Source of the DNA: Methylotenera versatilis 79
Lineage (GTDB): Bacteria > Pseudomonadota > Gammaproteobacteria > Burkholderiales > Methylophilaceae
Direction: 5' to 3'
Length of the DNA stretch: 64,000 bases
Assembly (NCBI RefSeq): GCF_000384375.1
Contig: NZ_ARVX01000001.1
Location: forward strand, 1,488,001-1,552,000
The notes beneath the pieces are model-generated. The model was not told the origin of the DNA. It was given only the letters and a program-made list of their open reading frames with translations, and searched no databases. The translations under genes and the position numbers were made by a program. Each line of letters opens with the position of its first letter. Within the stretch, counting starts at the first letter, position 1. Below are positions 50,092 to 58,380 of the stretch, one piece after another.

Positions 50092-50185
50092 TTAAGTAAA
50101 AATCGCAATGGTTGCCATTATGCCGATAATTGCTACCACAATCATTAAGTCAATCAAGGCACAAGTATTTTTGTGCTTGCGCCAT
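50092..50185 (-). pseudogene. Fragment of a type IV pilin gene
   Basis: Read on the minus strand, an ATG at 50185 with GAGAAG before it opens MAQAQKY and is then out of frame. In the shifted frame [20 protein letters not shown] follows, up to a stop at 50092. This is the class III signal and N-terminal helix of a type IV pilin (compare [21 protein letters not shown] in pilA 0.5 kb away), with a frameshift at the processing site, Glu5 changed to Asp, and the globular domain lost. It cannot make a functional pilin. Confidence 0.8.
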
Positions 50186-50310
50186 TACTTCTCTATTACT
50201 ATGAATCAACTCCACTGAGATATGAGACTAAATAGTTTGTGCTAACTTGATTAGTCTCATCACATTGAGTAAATGTTACTAACTCTTAAGACAAAATAGA
50301 GCGGTTTAAC
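50186..50310. other. Spacer between the pilin fragment and pilA
   Basis: This AT-rich stretch belongs to the 379-bp interval between the oligosaccharyltransferase start and the pilA stop. Apart from the pilin relic and the pilA terminator that flank it, I see nothing in it. Confidence 0.6.
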
Positions 50311-50340
50311 AAAAAACCCCTGCATATGCAGGGGTTTTTA
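50311..50340. terminator. Terminator of pilA
   Basis: AAAAAACCCCTGCA / TGCAGGGGTTTTT with a two-base TA centre forms a strong GC-capped hairpin (the inner TGCATATGCA is itself palindromic) 20 bp downstream of the pilA stop on the minus strand. It separates pilA from the pilin relic and the oligosaccharyltransferase gene. Confidence 0.92.
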
Positions 50341-50360
50341 AGTTATAACTTAACTATTAA

Positions 50361-50714
50361 TTAGGGCTGTACACATATAGCGCCTTTAGTAAGGTCGCAA
50401 GTTGTATCTTTGTCACCTGGAGCTTTTTTCACGCCAGTAAGTGTACCAAGGGTTGTCGCATTACCTGTATAAGTAAAAGGACCAGTACAAGCGCCAGCAT
50501 TGGTTAAATCTGGTAATGAAGTAGCGCCGTCAGAGAATTCAATTAGAATTTTGTTTGCAAGCGCTTTAGATTCGATCATACAGGCACGGTTTGCAGATTT
50601 AATCGTGTAGTTTTGATAAGAAGGAATAGCAATCGCTGCCAAAATACCGATAATCGCGACCACAATCATTAATTCGATTAAGGTAAAACCTTTTTGTACT
50701 TGTTTCATGTTCAT
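50361..50714 (-). CDS. pilA: Type IV pilin PilA
   Basis: PilA is the major subunit of the type IV pilus. The 117-aa prepilin has a short leader MNMKQVQKG and the cleavage/methylation motif [23 protein letters not shown]-type helix with Glu5. A compact globular domain follows with two cysteine pairs (C at RACMIES and GACTGP; CDLTKG and ICVQP), the last being a C-terminal disulfide loop as in neisserial and pseudomonad pilins. A strong Shine-Dalgarno, AAGGGGA, favours the ATG at 50714 over 50708. A sigma-54-type promoter lies about 90 bp upstream and a terminator follows. Confidence 0.95.
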   Translation of the reverse strand: MNMKQVQKGFTLIELMIVVAIIGILAAIAIPSYQNYTIKSANRACMIESKALANKILIEFSDGATSLPDLTNAGACTGPFTYTGNATTLGTLTGVKKAPGDKDTTCDLTKGAICVQP

Positions 50715-51143
50715 ATAAATCCCCTTTAGTAAATTTAAGTGCTTACACATAATAATCAAACACCACATTAGTAATTGTTACCAGTGCTTGAAATATTATT
50801 AGCAACTGCTATGCCAACTAACTATGTTTAGTTGTTAACTGTTTGATAGTTATAAGTAAATAATTTTAAATTCTTATTTTTTGAGTGATTTAATAGGTTA
50901 AGTTCTATTAAAAATGGGTATTTAAAGCAATTTTGAAAAGTATGGGATGACAAAAAGTGTCAATGTTTACCAATTCCGTCACTTGCTACTGTTGCATGAT
51001 TGGCGGTTTACTTGACGATTAATCCGTGTAGTTAAGTAGTTAAATAGTGAAAATTGGTATTTTTAAGTTTGACGGCAATAGTTTGACAATAAAGTTAACC
51101 ACTAAAATACGTCAACATTTGAATGTTAATCAAAAATGGCGAT
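50715..51143. other. Gene-free region upstream of pilA
   Basis: This 429-bp AT-rich stretch separates pilA from the SRPBCC gene terminator. It holds the pilA leader and its sigma-54-type promoter (50801-50818). Further upstream there should be PilR-type activator sites, but I see no convincing repeated motif. No small gene with a ribosome-binding site is apparent. Confidence 0.6.
50801..50818 (-). promoter_or_regulatory. Sigma-54 (RpoN) promoter of pilA
   Basis: On the minus strand the sequence reads TTGGCATAGCAGTTGCTA, matching the -24/-12 consensus (TTGGCAC-N5-TTGCT) with the required GG and GC doublets and correct spacing. Transcription would start near 50790, giving a leader of about 75 nt. 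In Pseudomonas and related bacteria pilA is transcribed by RpoN with the PilS-PilR two-component system; that regulator is not in the window. Confidence 0.8.
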
Positions 51144-51180
51144 AAAAAAGGATTGTAAGTTCAACTTACAATCCTTTTTT
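51144..51180. terminator. Terminator after the SRPBCC protein gene
   Basis: An 18-bp perfect stem (AAAAAAGGATTGTAAGTT and its complement) around a single-base centre. Its A and T ends make it a bidirectional-looking terminator about 115 bp past the SRPBCC stop on the minus strand. Confidence 0.88.
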
Positions 51181-51295
51181 AGGCATGGTTTACTCAGTTT
51201 AGCTGATTGAAATCAATCGGCTGACTTTAATTACCAAAACTTCCACCATGGTTTTTTTGCCGAGCTACTTGATGTTGCGCCAGATCCCTGGCTAA

Positions 51296-51835
51296 TTACT
51301 TTGAGCTTTCGAGTACCTTTTTCAAATTAGCTAAACCGCCATCGAATACACCAGTGATGAATTTAACCGCTGTTTCATCATCTTGACCTGCTGGAATTGG
51401 TGGGTTTAGTTTATAAGTGCGGTAAAAACGGCCAACCCAAGTTACTGTGCTTTCGCCAGCGCCTGGGCCTGCAGTTACTTGCATAAATGCGTTGTAATCA
51501 GCTACTGGCGCCACGCCGCTTACAATTTCGTATTTTAATTTCATATCTTTGTCGTCTGCACTACGTAGTTTTTCAACAATATCGCCACCGCCTTTTAGGC
51601 TTAACGTTCTGAATGTTGCTAATTCGCCGTTTTCATCTTTCTTTTGTTCAGTTTTAACGCTTTCGATTGCAGGATGCCATTTTTGCATGTTGCCGAAATC
51701 TTTTACCAATGCCCAAACTTTTGCTGGAGCAGCTTTAATCACAATGGTTTTTTCTACTTTTTGTGGTGATGGGCCGTGAGCGGCCGCATTAAATGACAAT
51801 GTTGCCAAGGCTAATAATGTTAAAAACTTTTTCAT
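51296..51835 (-). CDS. Exported SRPBCC-fold protein
   Basis: The 179-aa protein has a signal peptide ending near FNAAAHG and then a single START/polyketide-cyclase-type (SRPBCC) domain: KTIVIKAAPAKVWALVKDFGNMQKWHPAIESV, in which only the first part is diagnostic, and a closing helix around FITGVFDGGLANLKKVL. Such domains hold hydrophobic ligands. A periplasmic location is unusual for this fold but recurs in methylotrophs near PQQ-dehydrogenase genes (recollection, not tested). It follows the beta-propeller lipoprotein gene by 223 bp on the same strand. Confidence 0.82.
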   Translation of the reverse strand: MKKFLTLLALATLSFNAAAHGPSPQKVEKTIVIKAAPAKVWALVKDFGNMQKWHPAIESVKTEQKKDENGELATFRTLSLKGGGDIVEKLRSADDKDMKLKYEIVSGVAPVADYNAFMQVTAGPGAGESTVTWVGRFYRTYKLNPPIPAGQDDETAVKFITGVFDGGLANLKKVLESSK

Positions 51836-52058
51836 GCATGGTCTCCGTTGAATGACAATAAATAAACTTAAAACTAGGATGGCAACTATTATAAATGAGT
51901 TGTACTGATAAGCCTATTTTACAAAGCCTATTAAACCCTATGTTTAGCTTTAACGCGAGATTACGTAGTGCGTTGACGCTAAATTTAAACTGTTTCTTTA
52001 ATTAATTGGATAATATAAATTGTGCCTATTTTTGATTGGTCAGCACAAACTGTAACTC
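51836..52058. other. Interval between the beta-propeller and SRPBCC genes
   Basis: A 223-bp AT-rich stretch without hairpins or clear promoter boxes. GAGACC precedes the downstream ATG as a modest ribosome-binding site. I see nothing else in it. Confidence 0.5.
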
Positions 52059-53054
52059 TTATGGTTTGGACAACACAAACTGTCCAAATGCGCGACTTTT
52101 ATCGCCCGTTTTAATGTGTGATTTAATTTTATTACTGGCGGCATCAATTACAGTGAGTTTGTTTTCGCCCCAACTGGTGACTAAAACCTGATTGTTTACA
52201 ACGTCAAAGCTAACGCCTTCGGGTGTCATGCCGACATCAACGCTCGCGATACTTTTTTGCGTGATTAAATCAATCACCGTAACAGTGTCATCTTGCGTAT
52301 TGGATACATACAGTGTTTTATTGTTTGGATTAAGCACTGCGCAATAAGGATGTTCGCCGACTTTTAAAGTATTTTGTACTGGTAAAGTAGTTAAGGCCAG
52401 CGTGGCGGTGTCGATAATCGAAACAGTATTATCATAGACATTCACCGTATATAAATGCTTGTTATCAGGACTAAGTGTTAAGCCAAATGGATGCTTGCCC
52501 ACTTTAATCTGTTTAACAATGGTCAGCGTTTTGGTGTCAATCACCGCAATCTCATTGGAATCGCGTTGCGCAACATAAAGCGTTTTGCTATCTGCACTGA
52601 CGATTAATCCCGCAGGTGCATTTGCAACAATCAATTCGCGCTGCACATTAAAATTGCCAGTATCAATGGCTAAAATACGGTCACTGTACCAATCTGCCAC
52701 GTATAAAGTTTTGCTATCAGGCGCAATCGCAATGCCAACAGGCGAGCCTTTAATGGCAATCGTTTCAGACACTGTATTGGTATCCGTATTAATTACGGAA
52801 ATATTTTGGCTTTCTACATTACTAATAAAAGCACGGCTTAATGTTGGTGATATCGCCACGCCAACTGGTGCTTTGCCAACGGTAATTGTTTTGATTACTT
52901 CAGATTTGGCAAGATCAACCACCGAAACGGTGTTGTCACCTTGGTTGGTAATATAGGCAAAGCTGCTGCCATGATTATCCGACGCGCATGCAGTTAATGC
53001 GCCTATAAATGACAGTAATAGAAAAAAGCGCGTAATAAAATTTATATTTTGCAT
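52059..53054 (-). CDS. YVTN/YncE-type beta-propeller lipoprotein
   Basis: The 331-aa protein has a lipoprotein signal with lipobox LTAC (mature N-terminus CASDN). About seven repeats of roughly 40 residues follow, each with the YVTN signature (for example YITNQGDNTVSVVD, TLYVADWYSDRILAID, LYTVNVYDNTVSIID, TLYVSNTQDDTVTVID). These blades build a seven-bladed propeller. Relatives bind DNA or ligands, or accompany PQQ-dependent dehydrogenases in methylotrophs. No catalytic residues are evident, so a scaffold or binding role is likely. Confidence 0.87.
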   Translation of the reverse strand: MQNINFITRFFLLLSFIGALTACASDNHGSSFAYITNQGDNTVSVVDLAKSEVIKTITVGKAPVGVAISPTLSRAFISNVESQNISVINTDTNTVSETIAIKGSPVGIAIAPDSKTLYVADWYSDRILAIDTGNFNVQRELIVANAPAGLIVSADSKTLYVAQRDSNEIAVIDTKTLTIVKQIKVGKHPFGLTLSPDNKHLYTVNVYDNTVSIIDTATLALTTLPVQNTLKVGEHPYCAVLNPNNKTLYVSNTQDDTVTVIDLITQKSIASVDVGMTPEGVSFDVVNNQVLVTSWGENKLTVIDAASNKIKSHIKTGDKSRAFGQFVLSKP

Positions 53055-53179
53055 AATTGAGATGAATTGAGGGTTAATCCAGCGAATAAAGTATTAATTT
53101 AGCGCTATACGCAAATGCGAGCTTTCAATAGTGGCAAAAATATGAAAAAATTGCACTAAATATTTTAGGTAGTTGCAAT

Positions 53180-53683
53180 ATGTTAGATCGTGACGGATTC
53201 CGTCCCAATGTTGGGATAATCCTGTGTAACGCTCAAAATCAGGTGTTTTGGGGCAAGCGTATTCGTGAGCACGCTTGGCAGTTTCCACAGGGTGGTATTA
53301 AATACGGCGAAAGCCCAGAACAGGCGATGTATCGCGAGCTGATGGAAGAAGTCGGCTTGGAGGCAAAGCATGTAGAGATTTTGGGTCGTACGCGTGATTG
53401 GCTGCGCTACGAAGTGCCTAGCAGTTGGATTAAACGCGAGTGGCGCGGTAGTTATAAAGGCCAAAAACAAATTTGGTATTTGTTACGCATGATTGGACGC
53501 GATAGCGATGTTTCGTTGCGCGCTTCTGAACATCCTGAATTTGATGCGTGGCGCTGGAGTGATTACTGGGTACCGCTAGAAGATGTGATTGAATTTAAAC
53601 GCGATGTTTACAAAGCGGCATTAAATGAATTGGCAGCGCATTTGCATCATAAAATAAAGACACATCCAGCTAGGCATATTTAA
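53180..53683 (+). CDS. rppH: RNA pyrophosphohydrolase
   Basis: RppH removes pyrophosphate from the 5' end of transcripts and so starts RNase E-dependent mRNA decay. The 167-aa protein opens [17 protein letters not shown] and has the Nudix box [20 protein letters not shown] (continuing VGL) near residue 38. WAWR-like [20 protein letters not shown] is near residue 115. Length and motifs match E. coli RppH except for a slightly longer tail. It has its own terminator. Confidence 0.95.
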   Translation: MLDRDGFRPNVGIILCNAQNQVFWGKRIREHAWQFPQGGIKYGESPEQAMYRELMEEVGLEAKHVEILGRTRDWLRYEVPSSWIKREWRGSYKGQKQIWYLLRMIGRDSDVSLRASEHPEFDAWRWSDYWVPLEDVIEFKRDVYKAALNELAAHLHHKIKTHPARHI

Positions 53684-53711
53684 ACCTAGATTAATTTAGA
53701 CTAGATAAAAG

Positions 53712-53744
53712 AAAAGCCTGCTGATTGATTTAGCAGGCTTTTTT
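53712..53744. terminator. Terminator after rppH
   Basis: AAAAGCCTGCT, loop GATTGATTT, AGCAGGCTTTTTT forms an 11-bp perfect stem 28 bp past the rppH stop. It may also serve the converging psd transcript. Confidence 0.92.
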
Positions 53745-53820
53745 GTTTGTAGTTTTAATGTTGATCTTTTTAAAACCAGTGATTTTGAAATTAATTCTAA
53801 AAATGAATAGTTTTAACTAG

Positions 53821-54666
53821 TTAACCCATCACTTCGCCCAATTGAATCGCGCGGGCAGGGCGCCAATCGGCATTAAATTTCAATGTATTCTTTTCAAATA
53901 ACATTACAACGGTTGAGCCTAACAAAAATCTGCCCATTTCATCGCCTTGTTTAAGCGATATATTTTTATCTGCGTAAGACCATGTGCGGATATTTTGACT
54001 GCGCGGCGGGTTAATCACTTTATTTTGGCTATCATGCCAAACAGTTGCCATGCTGCCAACAATCGTCGCTCCGACCAAAACCATCACAAAACTGCCATGC
54101 TGCTCAGATTCAAACTCGCACACAACACGTTCGTTACGTGCAAATAAATTCGGCACATTGGCGGCAGTATTCGGATTAACTGAGAATAAATCACCTGGCA
54201 CGTACGTCATACTTTTTAGTGCGCCATCACATGGCATATGTATGCGGTGATAATCTTTAGGACTTAAATATAGGCACGCAAAATAGCCGTTTTCAAATTG
54301 ATTAGCCAATATTTGGTTACCAGCAAGCAAAGTTAACGTTGAGTAATTGTGATTTTTTGCCTGAAAAATCTGGTCTTGTTCAATATTGCCAAATTGGCTA
54401 ATTGCGCCATCTACCGGGCAGCTAAAATTAGTTTTTGCAAGTGGACGTGCGCCACTTTTAAGTGCGCGCGTAAAAAAATCATTAAAAGTCGCATAGCTGC
54501 TGATGTCTGGATTAGCGGCTTCTGCCATGTTGACTTTATAGCGTTTGATAAACCAGGCAATGACTGCCGTGGTTAATTTGCCGCCTTTTAAATTGGCAAG
54601 TTTACCTGCCAAAATGGTAATGGCTTGTTTGGGCAGCAGATATTGCAAAATAATGGAAAGTGGCAA
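53821..54666 (-). CDS. psd: Phosphatidylserine decarboxylase proenzyme
   Basis: Psd decarboxylates phosphatidylserine to phosphatidylethanolamine and uses a self-generated pyruvoyl group. The protein (281 aa) aligns with E. coli Psd from PLSIILQYLLPK onward and has YATFNDFFTRALK near residue 57, CPVDGAISQFG, FACLYLSPKDYHRIHMPCDG with the conserved histidines, and the LGST autocleavage site in GRFLLGSTVVML near residue 245. The frame is open to a TTG at 54693, but that lies inside a terminator stem. The TTG at 54666, preceded by AAAGGA, is the better start and matches the family N-terminus. Confidence 0.93.
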   Translation of the reverse strand: MPLSIILQYLLPKQAITILAGKLANLKGGKLTTAVIAWFIKRYKVNMAEAANPDISSYATFNDFFTRALKSGARPLAKTNFSCPVDGAISQFGNIEQDQIFQAKNHNYSTLTLLAGNQILANQFENGYFACLYLSPKDYHRIHMPCDGALKSMTYVPGDLFSVNPNTAANVPNLFARNERVVCEFESEQHGSFVMVLVGATIVGSMATVWHDSQNKVINPPRSQNIRTWSYADKNISLKQGDEMGRFLLGSTVVMLFEKNTLKFNADWRPARAIQLGEVMG

Positions 54667-54682
54667 TTGAAATCCTTTAATG

Positions 54683-54718
54683 AAAAAGGGCAAAACGATT
54701 TGCGTCTTGCCCTTTTTT
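54683..54718. terminator. Terminator between ilvC and psd
   Basis: AAAAAGGGCAA and TTGCCCTTTTTT form an 11-bp stem with a 13-base loop, followed by T-runs on either strand. It closes the ilvB-ilvH-ilvC transcript before psd. Confidence 0.9.
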
Positions 54719-54783
54719 CTAACACTAAGTTTTAATACTTAATCTTTGATGCTTAAACTTTAATACTTAACCTTCAATTTAAG

Positions 54784-55821
<1,038 letters not shown>

Positions 55822-55907
55822 TTATTTATTAATGAATTACTTAACCTGTTTTAATACTTAACTTTTAATGCTCGTTCTTAAATATTAAGCTTAATGTTTT
55901 CAATCGC

Positions 55908-56399
55908 TTATATTTTTAAAATTCGATCGCCGCGCCCAATGCCAGAAGCGCCTGTGCGTACCGTTTCTAAAATAGCAGTTTTATCAATTGCTTCTAAAAA
56001 CGCATCTAACTTACTGCAAGATCCAGTGAGTTCAATGGTGTAGCTATTATCAGCAACATCGATAATTCGGCCACGAAAAATGTCACACATGCGCTTCATT
56101 TCATCTTTAAAGTTAGCACTTGCTTTCACTTTAACCAGCATTAACTCACGTTCAATGTACTTGCCGTCATTTAAATCCAGCACCTTGACGACATCGACTA
56201 GTTTATTCAGCTGTTTGATGATTTGCTCAATTACTTCATCAGAACCGGCTGTCACAATCGTCATGCGCGATAGGGTAGGGTCTTCAGTCACTGCAACGGT
56301 AAGCGATTCAATGTTGTAGCCACGTGCGGAAAATAAGCCGGCAACGCGAGATAATGCGCCAGCTTCGTTTTCCATTAATAGAGAGATAATATGTTTCAT
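55908..56399 (-). CDS. ilvH: Acetolactate synthase small (regulatory) subunit
   Basis: IlvH is the regulatory subunit of acetohydroxyacid synthase and confers valine feedback inhibition. The 163-aa protein has an N-terminal ACT domain (HIISLLMENEAGALSRVAGLF, then TLSRMTIVTAG) with the Gly and Asn positions of the valine site region. A C-terminal domain around IELTGSCSKLDAFLEAI ends in RTGASGIGRGDRIL. It starts 6 bp after the ilvB stop, consistent with 1:1 synthesis. Confidence 0.96.
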   Translation of the reverse strand: MKHIISLLMENEAGALSRVAGLFSARGYNIESLTVAVTEDPTLSRMTIVTAGSDEVIEQIIKQLNKLVDVVKVLDLNDGKYIERELMLVKVKASANFKDEMKRMCDIFRGRIIDVADNSYTIELTGSCSKLDAFLEAIDKTAILETVRTGASGIGRGDRILKI

Positions 56400-56405
56400 T
56401 AACTA

Positions 56406-58178
56406 CTAGTCCTCATGCCGATGTTTATTGTCTTTTTTAAGCACCATTTCTGATAAGCCTTTACCCGCCGCAATCATCGGAAACACGTTTTCGTCTTGGT
56501 CGGTAATAAAATCCATAAACACAAATTTGTCTTTTTTGGCGAATGCTTCTTTTAATGCGCCTTCAACATCAGCAGGATTGGTGATTTTCATCCCAACATG
56601 GCCATAGGATTCAGCCAGTTTTACAAAGTCTGGCAAGCTATCCATATACGATTCTGAGTAGCGATTTTCGTAGAAAAACTCTTGCCACTGACGCACCATG
56701 CCCAAGTAACGGTTATTCAGCATAATGACCTTAATCGGCAAGCCATATTGCGCACAGGTAGAAAGCTCTTGAATATTCATTTGAATACTGCCTTCACCCG
56801 TTACACAGGCTACTTGCGCATTTTTATCGGCGAATTGACAGCCCATTGCATACGGCAAGCCAACGCCCATCGTGCCTAAGCCGCCAGAATTGATCCAGCG
56901 ACGTGGTTGATCGAATTTGTAATATTGCGCCGCCCACATTTGGTGTTGGCCAACATCAGATGTGACATAAGCCTCACCCTTGGTGACTTCCCACAGTTTT
57001 TCAATGACGTATTGCGGTTTAATCACAAGGTCTGAATTTGTGTACACCATGGACTTAACGCCACGCCATTCATCAATTTGCTTCCACCAAGTGCTGATGT
57101 CATTGCTTGTTTTTTCTGCAGTCAACACATCGTTCATTTCAGCCAATACAGACTGAACGTGACCAACAATCGGCACATCAACTTTTACGCGTTTAGAAAT
57201 GCTGGATGGATCCACATCGATATGAATAATCGTACGTTTTTTGCTTAAAAAATCTTTAGGATCGCCAATCACGCGGTCATCAAAACGTGCGCCAACTGCA
57301 ATCAACACATCACAGTTCTGCATCGCCAAATTGGCTTCATAAGTTCCATGCATACCTAGCATGCCAAGAAATTGCTTGTCACTTGCAGGATATCCACCCA
57401 AGCCCATTAATGTGCTGGTAACAGGATAATTGAGTGCGCGCGCTAATTTAACTAATTCTGCTGCGCCGTCGCCCAATACTAAGCCGCCGCCCGTGTAAAT
57501 CATCGGACGTTTAGCTTCTAGCAATAATTTAATGGCTTTTTTAATTTGCCCGCTGTGGCCTTTTAATACCGGATTATACGAACGTAATTCCACCGTTTTT
57601 GGGTAAATATATTCAGCTAAATGTGCCGTAATATCTTTAGGGATATCCACAACAACTGGGCCTGGACGGCCTGTGGCTGCGATATAAAACGCTTTTTTCA
57701 TTGTGGCAGCAATGTCTTTAACATCTTTTACCAGAAAGTTATGTTTCACACATGGGCGCGTTATGCCAACCATGTCAACTTCCTGAAAGGCGTCTAAACC
57801 AATGGCTGGAACGGCTACTTGGCCGCTGATAACGACTAGTGGAATTGAATCCATGTAAGCGGTTGCGATGCCGGTTACCGCATTGGTGGCGCCTGGGCCG
57901 CTGGTTACTAAGGCAACGCCAACGGTACCAGTCGCGCGTGAGTAAGCATCGGCCGCGTGTACAGCCGCTTGTTCATGGCGCACCAAAATATGCTTAAAGC
58001 CATTTTGTTTGTAAATTTCATCGTAAATGTGCAGCACCGCGCCACCAGGATAGCCAAATACAAATTTGACTTTCTCTTCGTTTAAGCAGCGAATGACAAT
58101 TTCTGCGCCCGTAATGGTTGGATTCCCATTGATTTGGTCACTACTAGCAGGTGTCGAATTATTATTTTGTGAATCCAT
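56406..58178 (-). CDS. ilvB: Acetolactate synthase large (catalytic) subunit
   Basis: The large subunit forms acetolactate from two pyruvates with thiamine diphosphate, Mg2+ and FAD. The 590-aa protein has the N-terminal FGYPGGAVLHIYDEI near residue 39, the catalytic glutamate in LVRHEQAAVHAADAYSR and TSGPGATNAVTGIATAY. The ThDP motif is GEGSIQMNIQELSTCAQYGL plus the Mg ligand NNRYLGMVRQWQ near residue 485. It is equally well named ilvI; ilvB is used here. It heads ilvB-ilvH-ilvC and has a 202-bp leader. Confidence 0.96.
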   Translation of the reverse strand: MDSQNNNSTPASSDQINGNPTITGAEIVIRCLNEEKVKFVFGYPGGAVLHIYDEIYKQNGFKHILVRHEQAAVHAADAYSRATGTVGVALVTSGPGATNAVTGIATAYMDSIPLVVISGQVAVPAIGLDAFQEVDMVGITRPCVKHNFLVKDVKDIAATMKKAFYIAATGRPGPVVVDIPKDITAHLAEYIYPKTVELRSYNPVLKGHSGQIKKAIKLLLEAKRPMIYTGGGLVLGDGAAELVKLARALNYPVTSTLMGLGGYPASDKQFLGMLGMHGTYEANLAMQNCDVLIAVGARFDDRVIGDPKDFLSKKRTIIHIDVDPSSISKRVKVDVPIVGHVQSVLAEMNDVLTAEKTSNDISTWWKQIDEWRGVKSMVYTNSDLVIKPQYVIEKLWEVTKGEAYVTSDVGQHQMWAAQYYKFDQPRRWINSGGLGTMGVGLPYAMGCQFADKNAQVACVTGEGSIQMNIQELSTCAQYGLPIKVIMLNNRYLGMVRQWQEFFYENRYSESYMDSLPDFVKLAESYGHVGMKITNPADVEGALKEAFAKKDKFVFMDFITDQDENVFPMIAAGKGLSEMVLKKDNKHRHED

Positions 58179-58212
58179 AAAACCTTGATTTTTTACGATT
58201 AAATGATGAACC

Positions 58213-58335
58213 CTAAACCTTAACCGTTTGAGCGCATTTGGTCAAGTTTGGTGATGGATAAACAATTGAAAACACTAGGGGATAAATCAGTAATAAATGA
58301 AAACGCAGCAGTAATATGCAATGATTAGTATTCAT
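58213..58335 (-). CDS. Possible leader peptide in the ilvB leader (low confidence)
   Basis: A 40-codon frame in the 202-bp gap before ilvB starts MNTNHCILLL and continues RFHLLLIYPLVFSIV. About 15 of 40 residues are Leu, Ile or Val, clustered near the N-terminus as in ilv attenuator leader peptides. Downstream, CTTGACC and GGTTAAG can form a 7-bp RNA stem (one G-U). There is no T-run for a classic attenuator and no strong Shine-Dalgarno, so it may be a chance product of AT-rich sequence. Confidence 0.25.
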   Translation of the reverse strand: MNTNHCILLLRFHLLLIYPLVFSIVYPSPNLTKCAQTVKV

Positions 58336-58380
58336 TACTTAACCATTTATTTAGTGCAAAAAATACTTAAACAAGTGTAT

